64,000 nt of DNA from Polyodon spathula (lineage: Eukaryota; Chordata; Actinopteri; Acipenseriformes; Polyodontidae): positions 1 through 64,000 of the forward strand of contig NC_054572.1 in assembly GCF_017654505.1 (NCBI RefSeq). The letters run 5' to 3'. The translations under genes and the position numbers were made by a program. Numbering within the stretch: the first letter of the stretch is position 1; every line of letters starts with the position of its first letter. This document shows positions 24,490 through 48,433 of the stretch, in pieces. The notes under the pieces were generated by a model. The model saw only the letters and a program-made list of their open reading frames with translations. It was not told the origin of the DNA and searched no databases.

Positions 24490-24975
24490 AATGAGGACTG
24501 GGAGGTGTTGGAGGTGTTGGATCAGCATGATACACTATGAGAACCGGGAGGTGTTGGATCAGCATGATACACAATGAGGACTGGGAGGTGTTGGAGGTGT
24601 TGGATCAGCATGATACACAATGAGGACCGGGAGGTGTTGGATCAGCATGATACACAATGAGGACTGGGAGGTGTTGGATCAGCATGATACACAATGAGGA
24701 CTGGGAGGTGTTGGAGGTGTTTGGATCAACATGATACACAATGAGGACTAGGAGGTGTTGGATCAGCATGATACACAATTAGGACTGGGAGGTGTTGGAT
24801 CAGCATGATACACAATGAGGACTGGGAGGTGTTGGAGGTGTTGGATCAGCATGATACACAATGAGGACTGGGAGGAGTTGGAGGTGTTGGATCAGCATGA
24901 TACACAATGAGGACTGGGAGGTGTTGGATCAGCATGATACACAATGAGGACTGGGAGGTGTTGGATCAGCATGGT
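24490..24975. repeat. ~37-bp minisatellite
   Basis: Unit approximately atgatacacaatgaggactg followed by ggaggtgttggatcagc. Some units carry an extra ggaggtgtt, giving about 46 bp. Roughly a dozen units, immediately beside the extra tail exon. Confidence 0.9.
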
Positions 24976-25283
24976 ACACAAGTTATGGCTCTGTCCAAAT
25001 CATATGCTGTGTAGATACCACATGCACAGAACACACCACAGCACAATTCTAAGGTTAAAGAAACAACATTAACACTGTGTTTAATAGCAGCTCCCGAATA
25101 CAGCCTGTGTTTATGAGATTCATAATAAGCTAACACTTTAAAATGTCTCTTAATATTGCATTATCTTATTATAGCATTTAGTGAAGTCATCTCGCCCCAA
25201 ACTGCACGAGATGGCATCTCTTATGCAAGAAGAGCCACTCTAAGCACAGTGTATTAATAAAACAAGAGTCAAATGAAAAGCAA

Positions 25284-36223
<10,940 letters not shown>

Positions 36224-36724
36224 TCTGCCTAGCGAAAGCGATGCTGAAACAGAGTAGGCTCAGTTTCTTCCTTGTTTTGTGCTTTATGGGTGACTGTGTA
36301 TGCATATCTAGATCTGTTTGACATGCTCACTGACCACACTGCTCATTCTACAAAAACGTAAGAGGTAACATTTCTACAGTAACCCTTGCGAGTCTCATAC
36401 TAGATATTATTTGAGGGTACATGCAGGTAGATCACCCACAGCTCTAAAATACTCAAAAACAGGGCTAAATTTAGAAATACTAAAAGATACTTAACATGTT
36501 CAATGACAAACATTTTCATCTAAATGGGTGTCATTAATTGTATTTGGTTTATTTTGTCATAAACAGATCTAAAGAAAAATGATTAGAAATGTTTCTTTTA
36601 AAACAGGCTAGTCGGTAAGTGATGGGCCTGTGCATGTAACACACAATGTCCTTTAGAGAAGACATCTGGGCATAGAGTGGGTAATATACAGTACATTTCT
36701 CAGTATACTAGAATTGGTGATATA

Positions 36725-37440
36725 CAACCAATTGTTGTGTTACAACCTGAAATCTTGATACATTTAAATGTTTTTTTTTTTCCTTTGATTTACACAACCT
36801 ATTCAACACTTTGAAGAGGCAAGAGAATTGTTATTGTGAAAAAACAGTTAATGGAAAAAAAAAAAACTGAAATGCCTTGGTTAGATAAGTATTCACCCCC
36901 CTGAGTCAATACTTGGCAGAACCAATTACAGCTGTGAGTCTCTACCAAGTTTGCACATCTGGATCATGCAATATTCGTCCATTCTTCTTGACAAAATTGT
37001 TCAAGCTCTGTCAAGTTGGATGGGGATTGTTGGTGGACAGCAATCTTCAAGTCTTGCCGCAGATACTCAATCGGAGTCAAGTCCAGGCTTTGACTGGGCC
37101 ACTCTAGGACATTCACTTTCTTGTTTTTAAACCAATCCAGTGTTGCTTTGGCTGTGTGCTTGGGGTCATTGTCCTGATTAAAAGTGAATCTCTACCCCAG
37201 AGGTCTTTTGCAGACTGAAGCAGGTTTTCCTCAAGGATTTGCTTGTATTTAGCTCCATCCATTTTGCCCTTTGAAATCTTTTTATACCCCTCCCCTGAAA
37301 GCTTTTTGAAAGCTCCTTGGTCTTCATGATAGTATCAATGCTTTGAATGCACTACTCAACTGTTGAACTCAAATTTCATGAACCCTGCAGCTTAACGTTG
37401 CGCAAATGTAGACACACGTGATACCCTACAAAGATACATG
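36725..37440 (-). mobile_element. Tc1-like transposon remnant
   Basis: Contains gttgtgttacaacctgaaat, gataagtattcacccccctg, acttggcagaaccaattaca and ctttgactgggccactctag, all typical of a widespread vertebrate Tc1-like element read on its non-coding strand. The middle and far end are deleted (it jumps to ttggtcttcatgatagt). No transposase frame remains. Confidence 0.75.
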
Positions 37441-37964
37441 TGTAGTTGTACCTTATTAGGACTTTATAAAATCTTAATATATTATTAGGAGGTACACTTT
37501 GTGTGGTAGGGTGTGTTTGACCCCAAATGCTGAAATCCTACCCTCCACTATTCTGAATCGGAGTCTGTGTAAGAAAAAAACCAACCAAATAGAGAACAAA
37601 CAGACTTGCATATTGGTGTTTGGTAGCAGTTCCTGGAATCTTGCCCTTCGTTTGTAGAAGAGGAAGGGCGAGGCTCTGGGTGGTGAGAATTGTGACAATA
37701 TATTTTATGTTGAGTGGCCTGTGTGAAAGGTATTAGCTTGAGAAGTTAATGGAAGTTGTGAAATCTATTTTACAAGGGAGACCTGGTAACACAGAGGCCA
37801 ATTTTATGTTTGAACTCAATTAAAGGGGTCAAGACAGTAAGTTTCAATTCTTTGTGAAGTTTAATCGAAGGAACCATGGAACTAGAAAACAGAATGTCTA
37901 TCTAAGATAAGAACGAATAATTAGCCATTTATTAAGGTCATTTGGGTATTTGCCAAAGATAGCC

Positions 37965-38315
37965 TTATAAAACTGTTATGTACCAGTGGTTCAATCTAAA
38001 GATAAAGAAGTCAGCTAATCTATATAAATCACTGTGATGAGCAGAATTACCCAGGTTGCTTATAAATCTCAAAGCAGAATGGTACAAAGGATCCAGTTTT
38101 CTCAAGACCAAAGTCGTAGATACTCTATAAATAATGCCACCATAGTCAATCAGAGGAAAAAATTTACTCAAAAGCAGTTTTCTATATAACAGACAGTAGT
38201 CTCTTTTTTTTTTTTTTTTGACAGCATACCAATGTGCTGTAAAATCCAAATTCCTATCTAACTTTTGTAATGATGTACTAGTCCAATGCAGGAGCTTCAG
38301 TATAAAGTTGGACAT
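37965..38315 (-). mobile_element. LINE reverse-transcriptase C-terminal remnant
   Basis: The minus-strand frame contains LLLSKFFPLIDYGGIIYR, LRKLDPLYHSALRFISN and AHHSDLYRLADF, the conserved post-RT region of L1/L2-like fish LINEs. An A/T-rich insertion (KKKKKR) and stops show decay. No endonuclease or catalytic RT motifs remain nearby. Confidence 0.7.
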
Positions 38316-39410
38316 GTCAAGATATTTCTTGATTTATTTAAAATACTTCTGTTTTTGACAGAGATATCATCACGCCAGTGAGTTAGGAGGCTCAATTGAG
38401 AGGTGCAAAAAATCTACTAATTCAGATAGAAGGAAATGTGTTGATTGCACATCTACACAGACAAATGAGCCCAGTTTTTAGCTAGATACTTAGGTCTATT
38501 TTTATATCTGCATCACAGGTACAAATCGTGGTTTGTGAGAACGTACTTATAAAATGAGCATACCCAAACCACAGCTGCAGACTTTCAGAATGCATCTAAA
38601 AATAAATAAAATCTCATGAATATGAGAAACGAACTCTGCCTTCGTAAAGTAATCAAACAGTGAGCTTCTACCATGAAGATATTGATCCAGATGCAATGCT
38701 GTTTTAGACATTGAGGGCCATATTCTGTAACATCAGTAGTGTGATGGTGCAAACTTAGCACGTCAATACAGCGCAAAGACCTGTTGACAAAACATAAGAT
38801 GAACATAATAATAAAACTGTTGTGAACAAAGCTAAATACAATCCAGAACTATGAATATCTAAACTTTATTAAGTCCATCAAAACAGACCTGGCACTCAGA
38901 CCTTCAGCAAAAGTACCTTATCAAAGTGTCCCATAGTAAAAGCACAGCAAAGTGTAATAAAGCAGAGTGATGGCATGGTAAGGCTTAGGCATATTTAACC
39001 ATGGTTACCTATGCTTAGTATAACCATGGCAAAAGAGCAAAAAATACCATGATAAACTTTTATAAGCTGTTGCTTTGTATGTGAAATGTTTGTGTGTGCT
39101 GAATAAACTCTTATCATTTCTCTTAAGTTTTCTATGATCTTACAGCATGCAAAAATAGAGTGAAATACAGACGCGTGGGCTAAACCACATTTGTCATGTA
39201 TCTGTGTGGTTCTCATATAGGTTCATTATTTCACACCCATTATTAATAATAAATACATGAGAACTTTTAGACAAGAAAATATTGCAGTTACTGTTCCCAC
39301 TGCTTATACTATGCGTCCAATTCCAGAACCTTCACATAATGCACACATATAGTTATGAGTTGTTTCTAGAGAGTGCTGTCCGATCTTTGTTTATAGCTTC
39401 AGCTTGATCA

Positions 39411-39680
39411 CAGGCTGTGCTGACCCTGGAGACTGGAGGGACTGAAGTATTTGTTACAGAAAGTGTGACACTGAGATGTGAGGTTCAAGGGAGCTCTGCT
39501 GAGTGGAGCTATGCATGGTACAGAGATGATCTTCCAGTATACAGGACCAACTCCAGTAGATGCACAGTTAGCATTGCAAAAGAGTGCCACAATGGAAAAA
39601 AATACCAGTAAGGGTGAAGGGATGGCTAAACCCTTTTTCTCCACCACTAGCGATCCACTTATGCTGGGAGTTAGTGGGAG
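39411..39680 (+). pseudogene. Orphan FCRL-type Ig exon, inverted and broken
   Basis: On the opposite strand to the FCRL-like gene, an acceptor-like cacag precedes AVLTLETGGTEVFVTES, TLRCEVQGSSAEWSYAWYRD. The frame then breaks near 39597-39605 in an A-run, and the rest (KGEGMAKPFFSTTSDPLML) is in the next frame. The second core Cys position reads Ser. There is no good donor at the end. It lies about 3.2 kb beyond exon 1 of the receptor gene and has no signal or TM exon nearby. Confidence 0.8.
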
Positions 39681-40734
39681 TAACTCATTCTAAACTCCTT
39701 TTTTTAACTTACTTTCTAATGTAAACAAGGGTTTATCTTTATTTTCTCAATCAATCCCCATTTCCCCATGTTGTCGCCATCCCATACTCTTTCCTTTCTC
39801 ATTCACTGGCTTGCTCCAGATTCCTATGACGCCCCCTCTATACCTTCTCAAAACCTAATACTACTTGTAACGTTTGGTATTGATATTTCAACTTCAGCCA
39901 CAGCATTTCAAACAGCTTTGACAGCTACACTGTCTGCAGCCATTGACTAAAAAGGCAAAATAGGCTGACCAGGGCTCCTCGAATCGATGTGCTGCTGCAG
40001 AGGTGTTTGACATTTCAAATTACTTTTAATGAGAGCAGCAAATGATATGTCCTGCCTTTAATAAATGGGATGTTTTGTTTCCTGATTGACTGTAGGATCA
40101 TTTTGTTCCTTTGTAGAAATATCAATACACTATTTTGTATTTGGATAGTGGAAAGTGTCCCACCTCAAGCCCATGGCTAAAGTCTCTCCATTTAACTGCA
40201 GATAAGGAAGCTGAAGAAGCCGACTGCAGCAAGTAGATCCAGCCTTTCAGAGTACATCCTGCTGAAACACTGTTGTGTGAGAGAGTGAGTGTTACTGGGA
40301 TAGCCACAGCTTTAACATATAGTTAGCTAACCTTTCTTATCAGCAAGTGATCCTCTTATTAGCATGGGATCGTCTTATTAGCATGGGATCCTTATTAGCA
40401 TTTAACTTTTTGATTACATTTTTGCTTTTTGGACTCCCGTCCAGCACAAAACGATAGGTCATAGTGGGATTTTAAAATTAAATTCAGGCACCCCTGAGTG
40501 GACAGTAAAAGCATGAATTAGCCAGTCACCACAAGGGACCAGACACGCATGATCTCCTGAGACAGGTGTGCGCTTATCCACTTGTTTGGAAATTAACACA
40601 TGTCTGGGAGCAGCAATTGATTATTAAGTTCAGATTACTGTACAGGTTTTACTGAAGTTTGCTATGAATGTTTTTTTATGTAAATCCTCTTAGGGATAAA
40701 TAAGTCTTTTTTTTCTATTGGAGACAATGCTGAC

Positions 40735-40735
<1 letters not shown>

Positions 40736-40797
<62 letters not shown>

Positions 40798-40798
40798 C
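40736..40798. repeat. (GATA)n microsatellite
   Basis: About 15 units of tetranucleotide tagA. Confidence 0.95.
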
Positions 40799-41545
40799 AG
40801 CACAACCCTGCACCATTGTTTAGTTTTGTAAAATGGTACACATCCAAACACATGCACACTGACTACATTTACGCTGCGTGTTTGTTGCTTCATATGTAAC
40901 ACAGCTTTTTCTTAAATAAGCAGTGTTCTTTATTGTTTCTAAAGCATATCATTACATGTAATTAGAAAATGATTATTACAATATATGCTATGAAGTGTAG
41001 GTGTATACTGTATTATTGCCACAACTATAGCAATCCTTCCTTCAGAACGGCTTCTGAAGTTTTTAATAAAAAAGCTGCTAAAAAGTAAAAAGTGATATTA
41101 GTATTAGTTATGTATAATGCATGATGGATTCATTATGCTGGAGCCTCCTTCACCTGTAATGCACACCAATGCATTGAGACTGTTCACATACTACACAGTA
41201 CCCCTTGGTTATTGTAATGTTTGGAGAGGAATAGTGTAGTAAATGATGGGTAAAAGCACAGTGAATCATGTTTAGTCATAGATACAGTAAGCAAGGTAAA
41301 AGGTCAATGGTTATGGTAAATGCATACTGTATGGGTAAAGCATGGTAACTTCCAGTAAGTTTACCGTGGTGAATCTTTCTAAGGGAATAACGGCATTTGT
41401 TTAAAATCAACAAAAACATAAAATTTATAAAACCTGACAAATGTTTTAACCTCTGTGCTAGTAGCCGAAGCAGAGTTTCCAATCGCTAAAGCTAGATTGT
41501 GGTTTAGTGGATTTGAGCTCTTGCCTTCTCAAATATACAACAAGA

Positions 41546-41548
<3 letters not shown>

Positions 41549-41616
<68 letters not shown>

Positions 41617-41620
41617 TACA
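41549..41620. repeat. (TA)n microsatellite
   Basis: About 70 bp of ta units with a small interruption, followed by acacac. Confidence 0.9.
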
Positions 41621-44600
41621 CACACAACATAACAAATAAAAAAGACGTATGATTAATAAATATTGTCCTACAGACTGCAAAAGCTGTATAATTAACTGCA
41701 TTTGTTTTAAGAGACCTCCAGAATTAAAAATCTAATTGAGATTGTGTCCATAGATTCTTAAAAGTTACACTTCTAAATCATTTCTTCTATCCTGTGTAAA
41801 AAAAAAAAAAAAAAAATCTCTACCGAGCTGGGACAGAAGAACTTCAGCTTCAATACTTGTGATGGCCAATAGATGCTGTAATTGTGCTGAAAATCCCTTA
41901 TCATTCAACGATGAACACGTTCAGGAGTTAGTGTTAAAGAAGGGATAACCAGCACCATCTAGTGCACAGATGAGAATTTCTTTATAGTAGAAACATTCAT
42001 ATATTCATTTATATGCCATATTTTCATTTACACCATCAAAAGCATGTTTAAGAGCGAATCAGAAAGACTCACTGGACTTTGTCACTACTGGTGACCTAAC
42101 TTGACCTAACTGCTTCTTTTCAGACTTGCACAATATGTCTTGGTAGATACACTGCGGAGTTGGAAAGATTTCTCTCTTTTCACAATCATTAGAGTTCAAA
42201 GTACAGCTATGGATAAAGGAGTTGCATCACCTACAATTTTAGGATTGAGACATAATTTAAAAAAAAACAACAACAAAAAAACACTATATCAACATTTTTT
42301 TTTTAAATGTCAGTTGTTAAACAGGGACTTATTAAGCTATTTGTACAGCATGTGGGTTTTCCTGTACTTTTAAAGTTTAAACTGCTTTGGTGTCCAATGA
42401 CATTGGGCTGTGTTAATCACAGAGAAGCAGGTGCAAGTCAAGATAGTGTATCTGTCTGCCAGGGACTGACTGCACACACCCACTAATTAATCACCCACTA
42501 ATCAGTAGCATGTTAGAAAATAGCACATACTCTTTCACACTGTGATTACTCATTTTTAATACATAGCTTTAACAATTTATATAGTTTTACAAATAGTCAG
42601 ACAAGGCATTCAACTAGAAACGTGAGACAAAAGATATTCCCGCTTTCACCACAAGACATCGCCCATTGATAGCATTGTCATAGCTGTCAGCTGAGACCTG
42701 TTTCATCTCAATAGCAACGGACCATCCAATGATTCAACATCAAGGCCAACAGTTCAAAACCAAACCTTGAAAATCTGCAGGACAATTGAATAAGAAGGAA
42801 CCAAATGTGATGTACAGTACTGTATGCGGATCACCTTGTCCGGACAGGTAACAGCTAGTTAAGCCGTCTCATTCAGTCCTTGTCGTGTGTAAATTGAGTA
42901 GATTGATCTCCTGAACTCTACTTTCTCACACCACAAACCTTGACATGTTACCTAATCCACATATTTCAAGTGGAATGAATGCAACCTTCTGATGAACAAT
43001 GATCAGTGTGTGTTTTTGAAGGCTAGCTATCTTACCGGAGATGAAGGGACGGAGGGTGGGGGTTGGCAACACAATACTAAGAAGACAGGCAGATAGACCT
43101 GTTTGGTCTCCCGAGCTTGGCCAGAATATAAAGAGCTCTTTAATCGATGAATCAGAACACCACACCCAGCTTGCACTTAATGCACCTAAACACAGTATGT
43201 TTTGGGTGTAATCGCAGTTCTGGGAGCTTTGCCAAACAGCTGTCTACATTTCTATTACCAGAGAAATATTCATAGGTTCAGGCATGCTGAGATGTGTTCA
43301 GGCAATGTAGTGATGATATGAATTGTTTAAAAACTCTGTTACTGGTAATAAGCTTGTTTGCTATCATAATTAATAGCCCGGTTCTTGGTTAAGATGTTTG
43401 CTTGTGGAGTACGATGGATCTGCCATGTTACACATTGTAAAACTGTATAACACAGTGCCTTGCAAAGGTTATGTGTCAGAGTGCCATGCAGGAGAAGTGC
43501 CAGTTGGCACTGACAGTGAGGGCGAGTGGCTTTGTTCGGTTATGGGTTTGGTGCAGGGTGTGCCAGCTGCACCCTCACACACCCCACTAATACAGCTGAT
43601 TCAGTCCATTCTTGATGTCTCCCTTAATCTCACGTTACACAGTACCTGTGTGGACCTCCTTTGCAATGGCTTACAGGAGGACTGACTGAGGTGAGCATCT
43701 GTGCAAAAAAGCCATTGCTATTCTCAATGTAGATTCATTAATGGATAATAAAGAAAGAAGGCAAGGCACTGTAGCCGTTACATACCATTATGGGCTCTGT
43801 CTCCCCAAAAGCATATACCCATATGAAAAGCAGAAATTATGTGCTTGGGCAATTCTCATTTTTACCATTGAGCAGATAAACTGTGTCATTTTTGCAACAC
43901 ACATGCAAATTTTTCTAAAACACATTTGTGGCTCTTTTTGTATTTTCACACAGTATGTTTTCAAATGCTAATATTGGAGATTTACCATTTATTATTTACA
44001 ATACAGAGCTGTTCTTTACCATGCTCAGCTCTCTTATATTTAACGTGCTTTACACATAAGCTGTGTGTTAACTTCAGTTATACTAATTCATAGGATTTCT
44101 AAATGAACCTCTTTGCATTCCCTTATAGAATGAACTCATTTTGCTTCATCAAGTCGAATGAAACCTGCTGAATAATGTTACGTTAACACGTTGAATTACA
44201 TAGCACTTTGTAGATTTCCATATACTAATCGAAAAACTGACAAATTGAAAAATGTAACATTTACAAAATCTAACATGAAATACTGTACTACTATTATAGC
44301 TTCTGGTAGACTTTGCAATATAATGTTATAGTTTTTTTGATTACATGACGTAAATAAATGATCCACGTTATGTTCATACCGTGGTTTTGTTTTTGTTTTG
44401 TTTTTTTAATGTCTCAATCCTAAAATTCTAGGTGTTGCGAGGAAGTCATTTTCAGGTGCTTGTATTTATACAATACAGTTAAAGCCGAGCTTCACTAGAT
44501 CACAATTGCACTGTAAATGCTTACCTCTGTGAAGCAAAAGTCAGTTGTTCTATTATCTATAAGGGTTTGAGTATGATGAAGTGTCCCTTGTGAAATGTGT

Positions 44601-45344
44601 TGACTGCAATTGAACCCAGGTCTGTATACGAGTTCAGCACAATCCAATACATCTCTGTTGTTCAGTGTAGTGAATCCAGGCTTTGGTGACAGGTATAATA
44701 CTGGACAATTGGGAATGCAAAAGCACTTTTGATTATATTGTATGCATTTAAATATGTTGCAGCTAAAGCACAAGTATAATATATTATACCAGCTAGTACT
44801 GCTGACATTGCACACCCTGTGGCAAGGAATGCAGGATGCTATATACAGTTTGCTTGATTTATTCCTGGTGAAATGTAACTTGAGTCAGGTGATCGTACTT
44901 TGCATTGATCCTGTACTGCAGTAGGAAGACTCAATGGAACTGGGTTTTGAACCTCGTTTAAAGTATATCAAAAAAAAAAATGTCTGTGCAAATTAGCAAT
45001 CGCGGGATGTATTTTCTGCACACTGCACTAAGCAGATGTGCAAGTGTTCCTGTCTAGTACAACAAAACTGCTTTTGATAGCAGTTTACTGCAGGCAGGCA
45101 ACTCCCTCGGTAACTCCCAGGTAGGGGTGTGTACTAAGTGTGGTACAGGAGAGAAAGCTGAGACGGCGGCTGCATTTCTCAGTCTGTCAGTCGGGAAAGG
45201 CACTGACATTATTTTGCACGGAGAACTGGAAAGTAAAAGTTGAACCTGGATACAGTTGGCGGAAACGGGTTGAGAACTGCAACGGTTGGTAAAAGTGTGA
45301 ACAGGACAAACACAATCTATTAAAAAATAGATCTAGAAATAGAA

Positions 45345-47559
45345 ATGTCTTCCAGAAATGTGACAACGACGTCAACTTATTTTAAGACGGCGACAGTCCC
45401 CGCGAGTTTCCCCCGGGATGACAGCACGTCGCTGGCGCTGCCTTCGGACAAGACTATGCTATCTGGGGGTACCCTCGGACAGCAGCGCGTAACGGAGCAG
45501 GTTTACAGCACGTTGAAGAGAAACAAGACAACCCAGAGAACTGAAAGCAACTCCTCGAAAGGTACTTCATTTGAATTGGGTTTATGTATTGTTTTATTTA
45601 TGCATTTTTATGTTTGCTTAACACGTACTAGTTTTACTGTATATTATGTCAACGTTACTATCGTTTTATTAACTGCACAGTTAATGTGCAATACTTGAGC
45701 TACAGTATGTGCATTTATTGGGCACGAACGTCTCATCAAAGGGAAGACTTAAAAATAAACTTTCATTGAACTGTGTTGTCAGTTAAATAACTACCACTAT
45801 TACTCCCATGTTTAAATAGTTGGAAATCCAGATGTTCTGTGTTCTTGTTGAATGTTATCACATTTCTGTTGTACACTGATCTGTAACCTGCTACACAGCA
45901 GTTCAGCTCCACTGATGCAAGCTTATGCAGCGCGATCAGACCTATTTGACAGAGTGGCATTGTGGGAAGCAGGTCTGCAATGGGTTATTGCGCTTGTGTA
46001 AGGGAGACCGGGGACAGGTATTACACCTTTAATTTCTCCAATCAGAAGCAAGTTAGAGGGTCATCACTCACTCCTTACGTGTGCAGTTCAGGTCTCTGCC
46101 TGCAGACAAGGAGTTGCCTTTGCCAAAGCGATGAGACTGGGGGAGAGTACATCTGTTCCCCGATTTTCTTTTTGTGATATTTGGGCTACCTGTGTTACAC
46201 AGTTTGTGGATTCGTGCTTTTGCATTATCTGTAATTGATTATTATCATAATTGATTGCTAATAGTTGTTGTTGTTTCTTGCTGGAACACAGGGTTTAGTA
46301 ATATCTCTCTGGGTTGGGGCCTGCTGTAACAGGCACATGAAGCTTACACAAAGCATAGCTGACATATAAATGGCAAGCCTGAGCAAACGACAGTATAGTG
46401 TAGTAAAAGAATAGCTTAATATAGTGAAGGAAGTTCAAGTCACAGTGAAAGCATGGTAAATAGTGATACTGCTGGGAAAACACACGCAGACTATTATATC
46501 CTGGTGTAAAGGAACAAGGTTTGTGTTCACTACAGCTGTACTGTACAGTAAACTGTGTCAAGCCTTAGAACCCACTTTTAAAGTTTTCTACTTGTACAGT
46601 GTATTGCAGTAAAGGCTTGTCAACGTATAGTAAAGCAAGATAAAATCAAAGTGAAAGCATGGTACATCAATGATAATATTTAATATACTATTTATAAAGT
46701 TGACCATAGAAATGGCATTGAATGTACGTATCTATCACGGCAGAAGCATGGTAAAGTGCATGTCCTGTAAACCTGCTCAAGTCATGAATGAGTTAATAAG
46801 CTAGCATATTGAGTCGGTTTTATTAAGGCTTTGTATCAGTGCAAACTTTGCACTTCCTATTTTGCTTCAAATAGTGTTTCTGGATACTGTACTCAGTACA
46901 CTGAGGAGTGCACTAGTTAAAAAGGGCCTGTTTGTGTTTTTAGCTTATGAATGATTGCTTAAAAACTACTTCTCTGTAAAAACCAAATGTTCATGAATTA
47001 AAGACAGATATTATTCAACAGATTGTAAACTAATCATATGGCTGGTTTCACAAATCAGCAATAATCTTGGACTAATGCTTTAGGTAACGTGATAAGGGCT
47101 AATCAGGTATAAGTGAAACCGGTCTGTTATTTATTTTAATTGTTTGAGAATATTCTCACAAAAAACGTGAGCGTTACCCAAAATAAACTTGAGAATGCAA
47201 AGTATATAAATTATACAATCAGTTGAAATCTGTTGCATACAATTTATGCTAAATTAACCATCTTGTGGTTTTATCATATATGTGTGCGTGTGCGTGTGCG
47301 TGTGCGTGTGTGTGTGTGTGCGTGTGCGTGTGTGTGTGTGTGCGTGTATTTTCCTTTAACATTGTTCTTTATGCTTTAATAGTTAAGCTTTTCCTAAAAA
47401 AAAATCATCCACTGCAAAAAAATTGTTTTGAATACAGTGTTTCATGCACAATGTAAAGTTGTTTCTTATTACCGTGCTTTGATAGGAGCATTACAGCATT
47501 TGTATAATATCTGAATAATTAGTGAACTTTGGATCTTACTTTGCATTGAAAAGCTGAGC

Positions 47560-47636
<77 letters not shown>

Positions 47637-48372
47637 GAAATTAGTTTAATTCTTTGACAAATACTTTCACTATTTCTTTTGTATTATTTATATTATTGCT
47701 GGGGCAGATGCTCAAACAAGCACTGCTTATTTGGAAGCAAAATAATAAGAGAATATATAAATTACATTTTTGTCCAGAAAATTGTACATAAAATGCGTAT
47801 CAAGAATATATAAACAAACAGACCACACAAGAGACACACAAATGGACATTAAAACCTATAGACCTGCGACAGTCATTGTATAACCTGCAAAATAAAGCTT
47901 ATATGTAAGATTAGATTTAAGCTGAATCTTGGCTGGTTGCGCAGCACAAGACTAGTGTGAATAAGTATGTGAATGTAGAAATCGGACTGATTGTAAAAAA
48001 GTGAAGTTTGTCATTATCAGCATATGATTGTACATGTGCACTCCATTCATTAATGGGCTCTTAATTCAAGTGATACCATTTTAAAGCCAGCCTTCCAGTC
48101 GATCAAAGTTGGTATCTGTGTAATATGTCACGGTGAGAATGGTTTCATACGCTGCAGCACAGAGGACAGTTCTACAGGCAGAAAGGTGTTGGCACAACAG
48201 CATTTAAAAAAGAAAATAAACCACACACTCAAAAAGCAATCCCTTTAAAATAAGATTGTTTTGTTTTATTGACCTATGTTTCGACACAAAGTACCTTCAC
48301 CTTCAAAATAGTGTGACGGATAAATGCAGAAACCCAGCTTAACATTTCCAATTCTTGAAAGGGTTCGTTGAA

Positions 48373-48433
<61 letters not shown>

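Larger units (their letters stand above)
39700..45300. other. Intergenic, orphan Ig exon to PKP1
   Basis: AT-rich DNA with simple repeats and 'aaagcatggtaaag' blocks (about 41230-41380). The longest frames, including one of 95 codons at 43398-43685, have no features I recognise. The PKP1 promoter/5'UTR should lie just before 45345. Confidence 0.45.

Noticed and set aside
37474..37698. 75-codon minus-strand frame next to the Tc1 remnant
   Set aside because: No similarity recognised; it lies in repeat-rich intergenic DNA.
43398..43685. 95-codon open frame between the orphan Ig exon and PKP1
   Set aside because: No recognisable domain, no splice context and no supporting composition. Likely chance.
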